Origin: Paramecium tetraurelia
Lineage: Eukaryota > Ciliophora > Oligohymenophorea > Peniculida > Parameciidae
DNA length: 64,000 bases
Reading direction: 5' to 3'
Assembly: GCF_000165425.1 (NCBI RefSeq)
Contig: NW_001799044.1
Coordinates: forward strand, 540,693 to 604,692
Of the stretch, positions 10,830 to 23,986 are shown piece by piece. A program made the translations under genes and the position numbers. The notes beneath the pieces are model-generated. The model did not search any database. It was not told where the DNA came from and worked only from the letters and a program-made list of their open reading frames with translations. Positions within the stretch are counted from its first letter, which is position 1. Each line of letters starts with the position of its first letter.

Positions 10830-11141
10830 TCTAAATATTTAATTTCTTATTAATTGAATACAATAAATTACTATTTTATCACATACTTTAAACAAAATTG
10901 CAATAGAACTATCAGAAATTCTTATTAAATAAATAGAAAAAGGTTGGATCAAGTCCTCTTTAAATAATTTAGTAGGATATAAACACGTTTCTTCTTAGAT
11001 CTCATAATAAATAAACTTATCACACAGCAGATAAGGCTCATATTGCGCTTAACATAACATTCAAAATTTTAACATTTTCTATATATTTGATTAATAAAAT
11101 TTGATTATGTATTATTTAAATGAATATATTCTTAATTAAAT
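10830..11141. other. divergent intergenic region
   Basis: 312 bp between the divergent starts of the lipase (-) and the P4-ATPase (+). It is AT-rich and presumably holds both promoters; I see no conserved element. Confidence 0.5.
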
Positions 11142-14100
11142 ATGAAGACCACCTTTTTTCATAAAATTAAAAGATTCTTTAGAGGGTATTATTGATCTAT
11201 AAATTCATTAGTTCTCCAACTGAATGGAAAAATCTACCAAAAAGAGTAATACGTCCAGGATTGGCTGATCAACTTATGCCAAATAATAGAGTAATCACTA
11301 GCAAATATACTATTTTCACTTTCCTTCCTCTAAACTTGGTGGAATAATTTAGCAAGATGGCTAATATTTATTTCTTGATCGTTGGAATATTATAGATGGT
11401 TTTAGATCTCTCTATCATTAGATTCCTGCAATTACAGTGTCTGATGGGTTACCGACTGAATATACTCCCCTAGTGGTCATAGTAATAGCAACAGCAATCA
11501 AAGATCTTTTGGAAGATTTACAAAGACACAAGGCGGACAGAAAGGAAAACAATACAATAATATCTGGCAAAAAAAGCTAAGATATAAGAGTTGGAGAGTT
11601 TATCAGGATTAATCCTAATGAGTAGATCCCAGCAGATATTTTATTATTGAATTAAGAATGTTTTGTTGAAACCTCCTAATTGGATGGGGAAACAACTCTT
11701 AAACCTAAGTAGCCAATAACTGAGAATATTGAATATATTGAAGCAGCAGGGCCAAACCCATATTTATATTAGTTTAGTGGTTCCATAAATGGGTAGAAGC
11801 CATTAAACGAACACAATCTATTACTTAGGGGTTCTTGTTTAAAGAGTCTAGATCCAATTGATGGGATTGTAATCTACACTGGGCATCAGACAAAGATTCT
11901 GCTGAATTCACACAACCCAAGAGGTAAGTCAACAAAGATGTAATAGGTTATGAATAGATTGATTTTATACTTATTTATAGGCTAATGGCTGTTGTGCATT
12001 TTCTGTGCTTCTTATTTTACAGTAGCTCTGAGCATCAAGAAACAAGATTTAGATTATCTTTATTTAAATCAACCTGAAGTTACTTCTTTACTTTACTTTA
12101 GTAGTTTTTTCTAGAGTGTTGGAAATTGGTTTTTGCTTTTTGTAAACTTTGTTCCAATAAGTTTGATGTTGACTTTGGAGATGATCAGATTGTTTTAGGC
12201 ATATTTTATAATAAAAGATCCAGAGATGGGTCCAAATACAAAGGTTTAATCTTCCAATTTAAATGATGATCTCGGACAAATCAATCATATTTTCTCTGAT
12301 AAAACTGGTACTTTAACAGCCAATTAGATGACCTTAAGATAATATATATTTAAAAACTAAAATATTGATTTGCAAAGAGAGGATCCTCAATTAATTTTTA
12401 ATGAGGAGAACATTATTTATTTACTTCAATTCATACTTTGTAATGATATCAAAGTAAAAAATGGGAATGTACTATCCTCATCAAGTGATGAAATGGCTTT
12501 AATCAACTATTTCTTAAATCAAGGACTCTAAATATCAGAAGACGGTAAAAATTACCTCATCAATATATAAAATAAAGTGTATTATAGAATTGAAAAGGTC
12601 TATCTAATACCTTTTAGTAGCGATAGAAAGCGAATGTCAATCGTGTTAAGATTTTAAGAAAAACTCTACATATTTTGCAAAGGAGCAGACAGTATTATCT
12701 TGTAAAGAATAAAATCAACTGCAAATCATTAAGATACTATCGTCTCTTTTAGTTAAGCCTATGCTAATCAGGGTTTGAGAGTGCTGTTATTCTCTTTCAA
12801 AGAATTAGAAGAATAGGAATTTGCTGAATGGCTAGAGATATACGAAAAATCTTTAATATAATAGGATGAACGGATGCTGGAATAGTTGCAAAATCAACTT
12901 GAAACCAATCTTGTTCTTTCAGGGGCAAGTGGTGTTGAGGACATTCTAAGTGAGCATGTTTAAGAGACTATAATCGAACTCTAATATGCTAATATCTAAA
13001 TATGGATGATTACTGGAGACTCTTTTGCTACAGCTAAGGGAGTAGCCAAGAAAATTGGATTGATGAATTCAAGATCGAAATCTATATTAGTTGAACATTA
13101 AACAATTAGTTAAATTGAGAGTTTAGTATTAGAGTCAGAGAAAAATGTTTGCAATTAATATGAAATTAGTTTAGTGATTTTGGGTAAAATCCTAATCGAT
13201 TATTCGATGGAAGATAAGTTTAGATTAATAAAGTTAGCAAAGGAATGTTAATGCGTAATTTTTAGTCGTGTCTCCCCTAAATAGAAGAGAGAAGTAGTAG
13301 AATTATTTTAAAAATGTTTTCCAAAACTTTGCACATTAGCAATAGGAGATGGTGCCAATGATGTTAACATGATAACTGAAGCGAATGTGGGAATAGGAGT
13401 TTGTGGTGTTGAAGGGTTATAGGCTGCAAGAGCATCAGATTATGCGATTCCTCTATTTAAATGTTTATAATAGTTGCTTCTATTTCATGGTAGAGAATGT
13501 TATAGAAGAAATACTTAAGTTGTGACCTACAACTTTTACAAAAATGTATTGTACTTGATACCCTAATTTTGGTTTGGCTTATATAGTCAATTCTCAGCAT
13601 AATCGATCTATGATTTTTATGTGTTTCAATGCTACAATTTCATGTTTACCTCATTGCCTATTATCGTCTATGGAGTATTCGATATTAAATTCAATGACAC
13701 TATGCCTAATAAGTATTAATTTGGACAACAAGGGGGGTATTTGAATTTTAAAGTGTTCATCCTATCGTTATTAGAAGGAGTCTATCAAAGTTTGATAGTC
13801 TTCTTCTTTTGTTTCTATTTCTTAAACACATCATCTTCGAATGGATTCGAATATGGATTGTTGGTTCAAGGATAAATAATATTTTTCATTTGCATTTTTG
13901 TGGCCAATACCAAAATTCTACTTCTTTCACATTAAATTCAAGTTTTGTAGATTGTCATACAAACACTGTCATATGTATCATATATATGTACGATTTTGAT
14001 ATTCAATAATGTGGTCGAATATCAACTCTATGGAGTGCTTTAAGTGATTTTAACATAAGGAATCACTTATATAATAGTTCCACTTGTTTCCTACTTGGCC

Positions 14101-14205
14101 ATTAGTGTTATAATATATCAAAAGAAATACTAGTTATTTAAGACCTTACAAAAAGTCTAGGTGTCATAATCAACAGCAATAAATGCCTCGTTGATAACTT
14201 TATGA
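11142..14205 (+). CDS. P4-type ATPase, phospholipid flippase
   Basis: A 1004-residue P-type ATPase with introns at 11186-11211 and 11399-11421. Family marks in order: [25 protein letters not shown] around the first membrane helices, LDGETTLK in the actuator domain, and the membrane-4 segment [20 protein letters not shown], which has the P4 motif in place of the ion-binding PEGLP. Next come DKTGTLT with the phosphorylated Asp near residue 370, KGADSIIL in the nucleotide-binding domain, MITGDS and [10 protein letters not shown] near residue 720. About ten membrane segments are expected. P4 enzymes move aminophospholipids from the outer to the cytoplasmic leaflet, usually with a CDC50 subunit; none is seen nearby. 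The first intron lies only 15 codons into the gene. Confidence 0.93.
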
Positions 14206-14242
14206 AGATTTTGATTATGCAAAATATATACATATTATCATT

Positions 14243-14676
14243 TCATTTAGATATGAACCCAAAGACTTCTAAATCGGAGTAAGTGATGTATAGGAACCCA
14301 TCATCTGGATCCTTCTTTTTCTAATAAATATCCGCCAACTTGACATCTAAGAATAACATTCAATTCATTACACCTTCAGGCAACAACTAATTTCCTATGT
14401 GAAAGTAAAGAGATTGCTTAGGAGAAATCTATAGAGTGCATTTTAATGTATCTCGAAATTGGATTAACTTAAAACTTTGAGTGACTAAATATCAACATTA
14501 TAGAGATAAATGTACAATTAGTTTTTCAAGCCTTAAATTTTAGATCTGGGATGTTTCTCCAAAATGATCGGAATCATTTCTGGGTTCTGATTCAACTTCT
14601 CTTTGAACTTAACTTGCCTTTCTTAAATTGAATACATTTCTTTAAAATTTTTGTAAGTCTTTTAAGTTTGCTACAT
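14243..14676 (-). CDS. ATG8: ATG8/LC3-family ubiquitin-like autophagy protein
   Basis: A 125-residue protein with introns at 14468-14496 (ends AAG) and 14347-14373. The order of blocks matches ATG8: a helical N-terminus with EMYSIQERQVKFKEKLNQ, MIPIILEKHPRSKIQGL, then LQISPKQSLYFHIGNQLLPED, DIYQKKKDPDDGFLYITYSD and EVFG. Four residues, FISK, follow the conserved glycine, so ATG4-type cleavage would expose it before conjugation to phosphatidylethanolamine on autophagic membranes. The loop around the first intron is less conserved than in animal GABARAP. The gene ends 37 bp from the convergent end of the P4-ATPase and lies downstream of UTP4 on the same strand. Confidence 0.88.
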
Positions 14677-14727
14677 ATGAATTATACTTTGGTATTATTA
14701 TTATTAATATACATAAAATAAAATACA

Positions 14728-16766
14728 TCAACGCTTATATTTTTTACCATCAAATGCTCCTTGGATTTAAGAAAAGGTGGCCTGTTTATCCCATTCCAAT
14801 AAGATGTAGTTTTAGTTGCCTACATTCAAGCAATTCAAGATCACATAATTGTGATAAATCAATGCATAATTGTCCACGATATCCAACTTTTATCCTGCAT
14901 CCTTCTTCTCTGGTTACAGCATCTTGCTGAATTCTTGCTCCTTCACTTCTTTAGGTGGCACTCCTCTTTGATGAAGCCTTATGAAATGATTACTATGATA
15001 ATTTAATAGCAACTCTTACTTAGTAAATAATAACATTCTTTTGCTATCTTTGTTGTCAGTGATTGCTCCTCTTATTGGATCCTTTAGGAGAGAAACATTG
15101 AGGGGAGAATGCATCATATGCTCCTTGGAATAAGAATTCATTTGCCATAATTATTCTTTGAAATCGTAATTGTAAATTGCAAAAATGTGAGAAGCATAAG
15201 TAACTAATATTTTCATGCATTTGCCATTGATTATCAATATATTAGTGACATAATTTTGATTAGATCTACAGTCAATTTACTCAACGGTGTTGTTAATGAC
15301 ATTCACAGAAACGAACTTTTACAAATAAGGGTAGGTGATAATTAATGTTTTTTTATTGACAAATTTCATTAATTTTGGTTATCCATGAATTAATTAAGCT
15401 ATAAATTGAGATTGTCCATTGATTTTATGTTTGAATAGCTTATCATCTTTGTCAATACTATAAAATGTATTCTAAGAGTGATCAAACTCCATACATTTGA
15501 AATGTGGATAAACTTGATATTTTTTAAATTGCTTATCCACTTCATTCATGATAACAGTCTAGTCACTCTATCCATAACACAATAGGTTTTTAGTCAATTT
15601 AATAAAATGAGCTGGTTTTTAGAGTTTGAATTCGCACCAATAAATAGGATCAGATTCAATATCATAGGATAACAAATCTATAGAATCATATTTGTTAATT
15701 GCAATATACTGATGATTACATATGAACTGCTCACTTCTGGGAATGGTGAAAATATGTGTAAACTAATTCTATTAAAGTAGTTAACCATTTAACATCCAAT
15801 TTATAATAACAAATATCAGTATTCAAACCTCCAGATATAAGGATGTTATTCTTAATAATTTCAAAAGCATAAACATCATGGGATTGCCCTCTTATTTGTT
15901 AGGTTATTTGGTATTGTGATCCATTGTATGATAAACAAACTATTTTACTATCTACTCCACTCACATAAACATTATTTAGATTTGGATATAAAGTAAGAAT
16001 ATCTGACATGTGTGTTTGTATTTGTTGAATTTCCGTATTAAATTAAGTCTCATAAATAATGATACTGCCATTGGATGATCCAATGAATAGATTATTATTG
16101 CAAATACATAATTTCCAAGGAATAATAACATTGGCCTTGGCAATTTTGGAACTGCTTATATTGAGTTGCCATGTTTACTGTTGTAGTAATGTCTTTTAAG
16201 TTAATTATCTGATAGATCCATTAGAGAAAGATGCATAAACATATTCTTTATTGATGGCAATTGATAAACATTGGCAATCTAATTGTTGTGATTGTTGAAT
16301 TTGATATACTTTATTGTTTTAATAATCGAATTTTCTGATTGAACCATCACTACAAGCGCATAAAAAGTATGTGTCAATGGTGGGTATGGATTCATAGATA
16401 TTAATATTATCTGGCAATTAAAAATTATTTAGAGGTTTATAATCGTGAATATTAAACAATGAAATTTGACCACTTAAATATGCACAAATGAAATCTAGAT
16501 ATATTATTTACATAAGTACGTTCTTCATCAATCCAAAAGAGTGAACGAATTTAACTATTGATGGAACAACAAATTGAAATTTGAGTGTATGTTGGATAAG
16601 AATAGATTTCAATCACTCCATTTTCTTTACCAACCAGCAATAATTGCTAAATAGGATTATTTGAGAGAGCTGTGATGGTGGATGGTAAATATGGAATTTG
16701 TTTATGATGCAAAGAAACATGAGCCTTTTCATATTACTTTTTAATCTGTGGTTGCTCTATTTACAT
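14728..16766 (-). CDS. UTP4: UTP4/Cirhin-like WD40 protein of the small-subunit processome
   Basis: A 662-residue beta-propeller protein with introns at 16495-16519 and 15769-15793. The opening ITALSNNPIQQLLLVGKENG and IEIYSYPTY, then IRSLFWIDEE with ICAYLSGQISLFN, resemble the start of UTP4/Cirhin. WD-type blades continue (CSDGSIRKFDY, SNGSIRQL, SSNGSIIIYE). The end, AFDGKKYKR, fits the conserved basic C-terminus of that family. UTP4 belongs to the t-UTP subcomplex that binds pre-rRNA and is needed for 18S maturation in the nucleolus. Individual WD signatures are weak, as is usual for this family. The gene ends 51 bp before the ATG8 start. Confidence 0.75.
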
Positions 16767-16793
16767 TATTTTAATTTATATAAAATATATATG

Positions 16794-17903
16794 TCATGGT
16801 ATTAATGACTCATTTAGCAGTTATTATTCTTCCGTTTTAGACTCCTCCTCTTAATTGTCCGTAGCACTTTCTTCAACGAGCATTTGATAAGGGGGCAATG
16901 CTGGAGGATGTAAAATATAGCTGATTTCCATGTATTAGAGTACAGTGTCACCACCTAAATAGAATTACAATGCTTACGTGTTCCATATGCACAATGATAA
17001 GTCGATGATTTCTTATCAACATATTCACCTCCGACTTTGACGTAGAAATTACCAGCTCTACTATGCACATCGAATCCTGTGATTCCCTAGGCCAATACAT
17101 TCTAATGAGATTCGAAAATAAAAGTAGAAGGAACTTCTCTCTCAAATCTTTGTACTCTTAATTTCATCCTATTTTCATTATCCAAAAATTAATTAAACGC
17201 ATTGTCTGAACTACCCAAAGTTCCCATTATAGTAGAGTAATCTGAAGAAATAAAGTAAGCTATTCTAAGAGTATTAATATGACATCTGTCTCTTGTTAAG
17301 AATCTTACAGCAGTGGCACTTCCTGTTGGTTTACCCAACTATATTTAAATGGTTGTTGTCAATGAGTCGTAGACTTCAATTTCAGCACCTACAATGAATG
17401 CCACTACTCTTGGTGTTGGATACTTCAAGTAATATTAAACCATGAAATCTTGGAATCGAGTTCCAAAACCTTGTCTCAATCTAATCAAATCTTCAAATTA
17501 ATAGTTAACGTATTGCACTTCTGCTTCTGAATCCACGAATGCTACCCATCTTATTCTTAACACTGGAATGATTGCTGGACCATTAATTAAATAGTTTATA
17601 TAGAACCCTTTTACAGTCACATCAGAAACAAAAGTCTGATAATTGATATTCCTATTTTTATTCCACTCTATTTCTTCGTGCATCAATAAAACTTATGGGC
17701 GTCTATTCAAATATTTATTATTCTGACCTGCTGAATTATCTTGGAAATTGCACTCGAGTGAACATTTGCAATGGAAAGACAGGTTCAACGAATTTGTTTT
17801 GTCTATTGATGGTTCTATCAATCCCAGATTGCCATTCTGTATAACCATCATAGCCTAACTATCCCAAAACGCTAACACATAAAATTGCTGCAATTATAAA
17901 CAT
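16794..17903 (-). CDS. secreted protein with H-type lectin domains
   Basis: A 353-residue protein with introns at 17703-17727 and 16955-16977. It starts with a signal peptide (MFIIAAILCVSVLG). The segment RPQVLLMHEEIEWNKNRNI, TFVSDVTVKGFYI and IIPVLRIRWVAF has the pattern of H-type lectin domains (as in discoidin C-termini). A second, similar beta-rich block seems to run through STFIFESHQNVLAQGITGFD and YVKVGGEYVD. The tail is acidic and Gln/Glu-rich. Such domains bind GalNAc-type sugars; a surface or secretory-granule role is inference. The gene starts 19 bp downstream of the UBL/UBA gene on the same strand. Confidence 0.7.
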
Positions 17904-17922
17904 TAATATTAAAAAAACGATA

Positions 17923-18534
17923 TCAATTAGATAATAATTCTGCAATCAACTCCACCAAGGCCATTGTGTTTTACATAAAGATATCAAAAATTTCTCGTTT
18001 TCTTTACTACAACTAATAAAATTCTTCCACCCAGTCTTCGCTTTTAATACATTTAATTAATAACTAAAGTTCTTCCAAATTCATCAATTTCTCCTTGACT
18101 TCTTCAGCATCCACTTCTACTTAATTTTAATCATAATTGGCTCTTCTTTTCCCGTAGATAAGATGAGTCATCACCTGTTGTAGATCGTACTTATTATGAA
18201 TCATGGCTTAAACGACATCCTCTCTTTTATAGCCCTATTCAATCAATTCCAAGACCTTCTTTTTATAGTCTTCAGCATTATCTAATATCATCTCTTATAA
18301 TTCAATTAGTTTCGACTTTTTTCGTTCTTTGATTGTTTAGATTATCAGATCTCCCTCTTGTACATCTTAATTAATCAACTATAGTTTTGGTTAAAGAATT
18401 CTGTTTTTATGAATGTAATTATATTCCTCCTTTGTGTTGCTGATGATGTTATTGAGATCTTCGACGGTGATTTATTGAGGAACTGTAACTTTGAGGTTTT
18501 CCCTCGGAGAAATTTTAACAATAATTTAAATCAT
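17923..18534 (-). CDS. ubiquitin-like plus UBA-like domain protein
   Basis: An intronless frame of 203 residues. The first ~68 residues look like a ubiquitin fold: MIQIIVKISPRENLKVTVP, then ILQPKLQLINQDVQEGDLII. A three-helix UBA-like segment follows at about residues 90-125 (VLELIEQGYKREDVVQAM and HNKYDLQQVMTHLI). Shuttle factors of the Rad23/Dsk2 type combine such domains to bring ubiquitylated proteins to the proteasome, but those are longer and no STI1 or XPC-binding segment is visible here. The C-terminal ~70 residues are helical and unassigned. The start is the first ATG, and it precedes the UBL fold directly. Confidence 0.6.
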
Positions 18535-18710
18535 TAATAATTTATACGTACGAGGGTGAAATGTAAGTCATATCATATGGTGATTGGTAAATCGAGAAAC
18601 ACTGAGAGATCGACTCGTTAAAGGGAAATAGGATGATATCGAAATACTGGATTAAAGATTTGATTAAAGCTTGAATATAAATTAAGTTGCTAACATAATA
18701 AATTTTATTG

Positions 18711-21700
18711 ATGAAATATTAACAACAAAATGATATCGAGGGTCAGAAGCATTCTCTGTTGAGCGTCGAGGATCTCACTGATTTATTTATCCTTAACAAA
18801 ATCAACGATGGATAAAGTTTAAATTAGGTTAAATCATTTGGAGACGATTATGGTTTGGCTCGTAAACTAAACTCAGACATAAAAGTATGTAAAAGAGTCT
18901 AAAAGCTATTAGTAAGGACTCAGCACAGAAGCTGATGTGTAAAAGAATAGAGAAAGCTTTGGAGACAACACACCAGTGGAGAAAGAACCAACGACTTTGT
19001 GTGAATTGATAATGGAATGTTTGGAAGACACCATGCTTCGAATACTGCTATTAGCAGCATTGGTATCAACAGTGATTGGGATAATAAATGAAGGAGTGGC
19101 CACAGGATGGACAGAAGGGTAAGTTAATTATTTGATCATAATAGGGCGACGATTTTTTTTGCCATATTTTTAATCATTTCAATCACCGCAGGAAATAATT
19201 ATTTGAAAGAAAAACAATTCAGATAGTTGAGAAGAAGATTAGATGATGGAAAATGTCAAGTTATCAGAGGAAATAAGGTAACGGAAATTGCAACCAAAGA
19301 TCTCGTTGTCGGAGACATTCTATTATTTAATCTAGGAGATCTCTTTGTTGTAGATGGTAAAAGATTAAGTATATTATTATAATAGGTTTGATGATATAAG
19401 GTAGTGCTGTTAAAATGGATGAGTCAGCAATGACTGGAGAAAGTGACGAAATAAAAAAATTACCATATTAAGAAATGGCACAATAAAAACAATAATAATT
19501 GAATCAAGATGCTGCCAGAGGTCACACTAGTCCATTTTTAATATCAGGAACTAAATGCTTAGATGGAACAGGCTAAATGCTAGTTCTAGCTGTTGGTTAA
19601 AATACAATCTCTGGACAATTAAAGAAATTGTTGATTCAAGACAATCCACCAACTCCATTATAATAGAAATTAGAAGGAGTGGCTTCAGATATAGGAAAAT
19701 TGGGAGTTATCGTATCAATCTTCACATTCATTGCTTTAATGGGACATCTTGGATATGACATTTATTTAGGTTTGATACAATTCCAAAGTCTTAAGACCTT
19801 GTAAGTGATAGTGGAATCATTTATGATTTCTGTAACCATTATTGTTGTGGCTGTACCTGAAGGATTACCCCTGGCTGTTACAATAGCATTGGCATATTCA
19901 GTTGGAAAAATGAAAGATGAATAAAATTTGGTTAAGAATCTATCATCCTGTGAAATAATGGGTGGAGCCAATAACATATGTAGTGATAAGACAGGCACAT
20001 TGACCTAAAACATCATGCAAGTAACTGCCTTGTATGTTGAAAGGAATACCATAAAGAATGATGTCCATACAATTAAATCTAAATTGAATAAGAATACCAT
20101 TGAATTGATGTGTGAAAGTATATGCTACAATTCAAATGCATTCCCATAAAAGGATAAAGCAACCAATAAATGGATCTAAATTGGTAATAAGACTGAATGT
20201 GCTTTGTTAGAGTGTGCCGATAATTTCAACTACAACTTTTCATAATACAGACCTAGTGATAAAATCCTTAGATAAATCCCATTCAATAGCAAGAGAAAGA
20301 AGATGAGTACTGCAGTATATAATCCAAAATCTCAATTTGTTAGAGTGTATACTAAGGGTGCTTCTGAAATTATATTAAATCAATGCATCAAAATGGTAGG
20401 AGCTAATGGTGTTGAATAAATTTTAGACTAAAATGCAAGAAATTAAATCTATAATGATATAATCTAATAATTTGCTTCAGAATCCTTAAGAACAATAGCC
20501 ATTGCATACAGAGATCTCGATCCTCACTCTTAAAATTCAAGTGTATTAGGATAAATTCCTTAACTTACTAAATACACTTAATCAATCTAAGATGATGATT
20601 TAGATAAAGATTTAGTACTAGTTGCAATTGCAGGAATCAAAGATCCAATAAGACCAGATGTACCGAATTCAATCAAATAATGTCACTCATCTGGAGTTAC
20701 TGTTAGAATGGTTACTGGTGATAATATATTGACTGCCACAGCCATAGCCAAAGAATGTGGAATTCTTCAGATTAACAAACAACCAGGACAATATGAAGTG
20801 ATGGAGGGCAAGTTTTTCAGAGAGTTTGTGGGAGGACTCAAGACAAGCAAAGACAAAGATGGAAATGAAATCAAAGAAGTAGGAAATAAGGAGAATTTTA
20901 AAGTGGTTGCCAGAGACATGAAGGTTATGGCAAGAGCATCACCTGAAGATAAATACATTTTGGTTACTGGATTGATTGCTGAAGGTAATGTTATTGCAGT
21001 CACTGGTGATGGTACTAATGATGCTCCAGCCTTAAAAAAAGCAGATGTAGGATTTGCTATGGGTATCACTGGTTCTGATGTTGCCAAGGATGCTGCTGAT
21101 ATTATCTTATTAGATGATAATTTCAGTTCTATAATCACAGGTACTTACAATTAGTAATTTTAGCTATGAAATGGGGCAGAAATATTTACGACTGTATTAG
21201 GAAATTTATCCAATTTCAATTAACTGTAAATCTAGTAGCATTATTCATGTCCTTTTTGGGTGCTGTTGTTCTGAAAGAATCCCCATTAAATACTATTGAA
21301 ATGCTCTGGGTTAATCTTATTATGGACACCTTTGCTTCGTTAGCATTAGCAACTGAACCTCCCAATATCACAGTGCTTGAAAGACAACCATACAAGAGAG
21401 AGGATAAAATTGTATCTCCAACCATGAATAGAACCATCGTAGGAGGATCTGTCTATCAGATTGCTGTTCTGTGTGGCATCTTGTTTGTTCTACCAAAATA
21501 CATGGATTTATCTATGCCTTAAGAGTTATAAGGATAAAAAGTAATATATAAATGCTATCATTTAAGTTCCATAAGAATGTAGTGTAAATGAGTATATTTT
21601 TCTAAACTTTTGTCGTTATGCAAGTGTTTAATTCAATTACTTGCAGATAACTTGATTACAAAACTATCAACCCTTTTACTAATGCATGCAACAATCCTTT

Positions 21701-22046
21701 ATTTTGGGGCGTCTAAACATTCACTTTAATAATCTAATGCATCTTAATTTAATATGGTGGTAAATTTGTTAAGGTCTCCCATTTAACTGTGTAACAACAT
21801 ATACTTTGCATTGGATTTGGAGTAGGTAGCATTATATTTTTGGCCCTTGTTAAATTAATCATTCCTGATAAGTTCTGTCAAAGGGTTGAGCTTTTCAGAG
21901 AAGATATTATCACTGAAGATAAAATGGATGATACTCTAGCAAGTAGATTAAGAAGAAAATCAACTACAAGACAAAGAAATAGAAAAACTGAAAATTAAGA
22001 TTATGTCACTGTCCGTAGTATATAATAAAGTCATTAAAGAATGTGA
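18711..22046 (+). CDS. plasma-membrane-type Ca2+-transporting ATPase (P2B)
   Basis: A 1067-residue pump with introns at 18885-18912, 19119-19144, 19357-19385, 21141-21163 and 21541-21566 (ends AAG). Motifs: [11 protein letters not shown] in the actuator domain, [19 protein letters not shown] in membrane helix 4, DKTGTLTQNIM with the phosphorylated Asp near residue 398, MVTGDN, and [40 protein letters not shown] marks membrane helix 6. PMCA pumps expel Ca2+ across the plasma or alveolar-sac membrane in exchange for H+. The last ~60 residues are basic ([14 protein letters not shown]) and could carry calmodulin-binding or phosphorylation sites. All introns restore the frame exactly. Confidence 0.94.
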
Positions 22047-22142
22047 AATATTAATTATAATATTAATAATTCCCTATATCTAATTTGGGAGAATAAATCT
22101 CTACCAATAATTTTGTTATAAACAATTAATAATGGAAATCAT

Positions 22143-23967
22143 TCACTAAGAGGGCAGTTTTTCTATATGATGGAACATGTGGCTTTCATTAGTAAAATAC
22201 TCTTTGAAGATCTTATTCTCGCTCAATAGTTCCAACATTCCAGGATGCAATCCAGTAATATACACCTAAGTGCTATTTTCTATGTTTATAAATACTATTA
22301 TACTTCTCATGTTATCTATAATAATGGCTAAACTGTCAACTGCTTAGAAATCGAAAACGCAAACATATCTGAAACTGAGAATGAAAACGTCTGTCTTGGC
22401 TAATTCTTTGATCTAATCGATGTGACCCTTGATATTGATGTAATTTAAGGCTCCATTAAATCTGTAAACAGTATATGTTCCTTCTAGATTTGGGGGAATG
22501 TCATTGCATTCTTCTTCAAATTCATGAAGATTAGAATCTCTTAGATTTATCTAATACACTCCTTCCTTTTGATTGGTCATCACTTCTGCTGAGGGTGAAC
22601 TCATTTTTTGTGCAAAAATAATTAGAGCATGCATGCTGCCAATAAGAGTACTTTGAATGGCACCGTAATTAACACAGAGCCAAGCAATACAAAAAATATA
22701 GAATAAAATTAATTTTCTCTAGGTTCTGTATAAATTAACATAGTAATGCCAAGGTGGTATATTGATAATCATGTACAGCAATTGACCACTAATAATATAG
22801 AAGGGTATATCCATAAAAAATTTACTAAAAACACCATAGAAGAACAGTATTGATAAAGCGTTAAGAATGGAGGACCATTGGTTGGTCTTACGTAACTTAA
22901 TATCTAAAATGTACATCCTTGATGATGCACAACAAGGCAACCCACCAAATATTCCACTTAAAATATTGGCAGTAGATACACATTGTATTTCCTGATCATA
23001 ATCACATTTGACACCACTTAAAGACTAACCTGCCCTGGCACAGAATTGATTTTATATCAAAATAAAAAGTGTGATGGGTATAGCTTAAGTTAATAGATGA
23101 CTAACAACTTAAAAGTCTGGATGAAATTTTGGGCCATCATATTCTATAAAATTAAAATATATTGTGACTTATCCATATGCTGATCTCAAGCATTTTTCAG
23201 TTGGATAGACTATTCCCAAGGTTAATCCAGTTAATGTAGTTATGAATATCCATGGAAATTACCTAAAGAATATTCTACCCATCTACAAAAAGAGGAAAAC
23301 ACACCATGCACCTACAAAATAGTATAAATCTCCTCTTTCTTAAAAAGATATAAACATATCGTAGTAAGATGAATACAGTTCCACTCCTCTATTCGAATGA
23401 TTATCTGTTAATCCAAACATATAATCACTATATGAAAAAAAAAATAGACTTGCAATCCCTAACAAGAATCCTTCTATAACATAAACCGGAATAAAATCTG
23501 ATAAATGATGCCATTTTAATAATCCTGCCAAATAAATGTAGATTCCCACTATGATTGTGATCCAAGGCATTACTTCAACACCATAGGTCTTCACCAATTG
23601 ATAATTCAATCCAATTACGACCCAAGATGGCATATATATTGAATGGTTGCCTTGTCAATCTTAATAATATACTTCCACTAAAGAATCCATTGGTTAGTGC
23701 TGCTATGAATGCAGTCGTGATACCAACAGAGGCGTTGCAACCTGAACTACTACCGATAGTTAAGTGAAATGGCATATTCAATATTGTCTAGGCCATTCCA
23801 CTCTTCCAAGAATCTCTAATGTAGGTCAATCCACTCTTAAAACTATGAACCGACAGATGATCTAGACTGGATTATTTTTGGAGTTTGCTTGATTTAATAT
23901 TGGGCCCTTATTGTTGATTTTCATTTTAATTCAGTGTTGGAATTTCAATTAAAGGTTATTAAGACAT
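22143..23967 (-). CDS. SulP/SLC26-type anion transporter with STAS domain
   Basis: A 600-residue protein with one intron at 23651-23672 (ends AAG). After a polar ~55-residue N-terminus the membrane domain starts with SFKSGLTYIRDSWKSG, then AALTNGFFSG, SWVVIGLNYQLV, GVEVMPWITIIVGIYIYLAG and DFIPVYVIEGFLLGIA. The segment ILSGIFGGLPCCASSRMY corresponds to a conserved SulP helix. The C-terminal ~150 residues form a STAS-like cytoplasmic domain (HIDQIKELAKTDVFILSF, then FDFQAVDSLAIIIDNM). SulP proteins carry sulfate, bicarbonate, chloride or other anions; the substrate cannot be read here. The ATG at 23967 faces the start of the cystatin-like gene with only 19 bp between. Confidence 0.85.
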
Positions 23968-23986
23968 AAATAATATTAACAAACAT

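Noticed and set aside
20767-21138. Minus-strand frame of 123 codons inside the Ca2+-ATPase
   Set aside because: It is the shadow of the conserved phosphorylation and hinge domains on the plus strand.
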